Shown piece by piece: positions 63,459 to 64,000 of a stretch of DNA of 64,000 nt. The stretch covers positions 248,001 through 312,000 of the forward strand of contig NZ_RCHJ01000006.1 in NCBI RefSeq assembly GCF_004011805.1. The letters are read 5' to 3'. Position 1 is the first letter of the stretch. Every line of letters begins with the position of its first letter. The translations under genes and the position numbers were made by a program. The DNA comes from Piscinibacter defluvii. GTDB taxonomy: Bacteria > Pseudomonadota > Gammaproteobacteria > Burkholderiales > Burkholderiaceae_C. The notes under the pieces were generated by a model, which was not told the DNA's origin, did no database searches, and saw only the letters and a list, made by a program, of their open reading frames with translations.

Positions 63459-64000
63459 TCAGACCTCCGCCTTGATCGGGATGGTGCGGCGCTTGCCGCC
63501 GCCGAACAGGCTGACGTCGCTCGAACCTTCCGAGCAGCCGTTGCCGAACGAGAAGCCGCAGCCGCCGCGCACGTCGAAGGCGTTCTCGGCGTACTCGCGG
63601 TGCGTGCTGGGGATGACGAAGCGGTCCTCGTAGTTGGCGATCGCCATCGTGCGGTACATCGCCTCGACCTCGGCCTCCGTCAGCCCGACCTGCTGCAGCG
63701 CCGCCAGGTCCGGCGTGCCGTCGACATGCTTGCCGCGCTGGTAGGCGCGCATCGCCAGCATGCGCTCGAGCGCACGCACCACCGGCACGGTGTCGCCCGC
63801 GGTCAGCAGGTTGGCGAGGTACTTGATCGGGATGCGCAGCTGCTGCACGTCCGGGATCTGGCCGTTCACGCCCACGTGGCCGGCGTTGGCCGCGGCGGTG
63901 ATGGGCGACAGCGGCGGCACGTACCAGACCATCGGCAGCGTGCGGTACTCCGGGTGCAGCGGCAACGCGACCTTCCACTCCACCGCCATCTTGTAGACCG
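63459..64000 (-). CDS. narH: Respiratory nitrate reductase beta subunit NarH, C-terminal part
   Basis: The iron-sulfur subunit is cut by the window edge; only about 180 C-terminal residues are here, so the 4Fe-4S cysteine clusters lie outside. The visible part has the NarH-specific sequence KMAVEWKVALPLHPEYRTLPMVWYVPPLSPI in form, INGQIPD-like (VNGQIPDVQQLRIPIKYLANLLTAGD), and the end RGGCGFSFGNGC. It is followed by narJ and narI on the same strand, with narG presumably beyond the edge. Confidence 0.95.
   Translation of the reverse strand, partial: VYKMAVEWKVALPLHPEYRTLPMVWYVPPLSPITAAANAGHVGVNGQIPDVQQLRIPIKYLANLLTAGDTVPVVRALERMLAMRAYQRGKHVDGTPDLAALQQVGLTEAEVEAMYRTMAIANYEDRFVIPSTHREYAENAFDVRGGCGFSFGNGCSEGSSDVSLFGGGKRRTIPIKAEV

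Overview
The window is about 70% GC, densely packed and protein-coding throughout. It looks like chromosomal DNA of a betaproteobacterium of the order Burkholderiales, most like the Rubrivivax/Leptothrix/Ideonella group (inference from GC, family content and the neighbourhood pgk-pyk ... fba-purC-purE-purK-threonylcarbamoyl-AMP synthase). The genes point to a respiratory organism that oxidises reduced sulfur compounds, respires nitrate and is chemotactic. No rRNA, tRNA, CRISPR array, transposase or phage gene was seen, and no gene-free stretch exceeds 300 bases.

Positions 1-35915 are mainly housekeeping. The order is: end of a DUF4136-like protein; a lipoprotein divergent from glmU; a minus-strand block of tsaB, rimI, a type-4 uracil-DNA glycosylase and a PAS-GGDEF-EAL protein; dacB; a GDSL-like lipoprotein; a Sua5-type threonylcarbamoyl-AMP synthase; purK-purE-(TPR gene)-purC; class II aldolase; an unusual HTH-ATPase-STAS-like fusion; ppsA, ilvA, pyk, pgk; azlCD; htpX; fmt-def; divergent LysM protein and dprA; smg; a DUF1631 protein; and secF, secD, yajC. 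The one clear compositional anomaly is about 12300-13740, where GC falls to roughly 43-58% by hand count around a TPR gene set between purC and purE.

Positions 36000-48768 are a sulfur-oxidation island: soxC-soxD-soxY-soxZ-soxA-soxX-soxB, a periplasmic DsrE protein, a YeeE/YedE-type transporter and cytochrome c4. Convergent to these is a flavocytochrome c sulfide dehydrogenase pair. Divergent from that pair is a tightly overlapping cassette of metallo-beta-lactamase protein, thioredoxin-like protein, small c-type cytochrome and ArsR-family regulator. A perfect 20-bp palindrome between the divergent units shares an 11-bp core with the soxC promoter, suggesting one regulator, probably the local ArsR protein, controls the island. 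Sox proteins would oxidise thiosulfate/sulfide in the periplasm and pass electrons to c-type cytochromes.

Positions 48830-64000 hold an OlsB-like acyltransferase, a 5'-nucleotidase, a chemoreceptor, and an nnrS gene divergent from a DUF59/membrane-protein pair with an FNR/DNR-type box between them. Then come oxidoreductases, a LysE exporter with an Lrp/AsnC regulator, and a minus-strand respiratory nitrate reductase operon (narH partial, narJ, narI) continuing into a parvulin-type isomerase and a beta-carbonic anhydrase.
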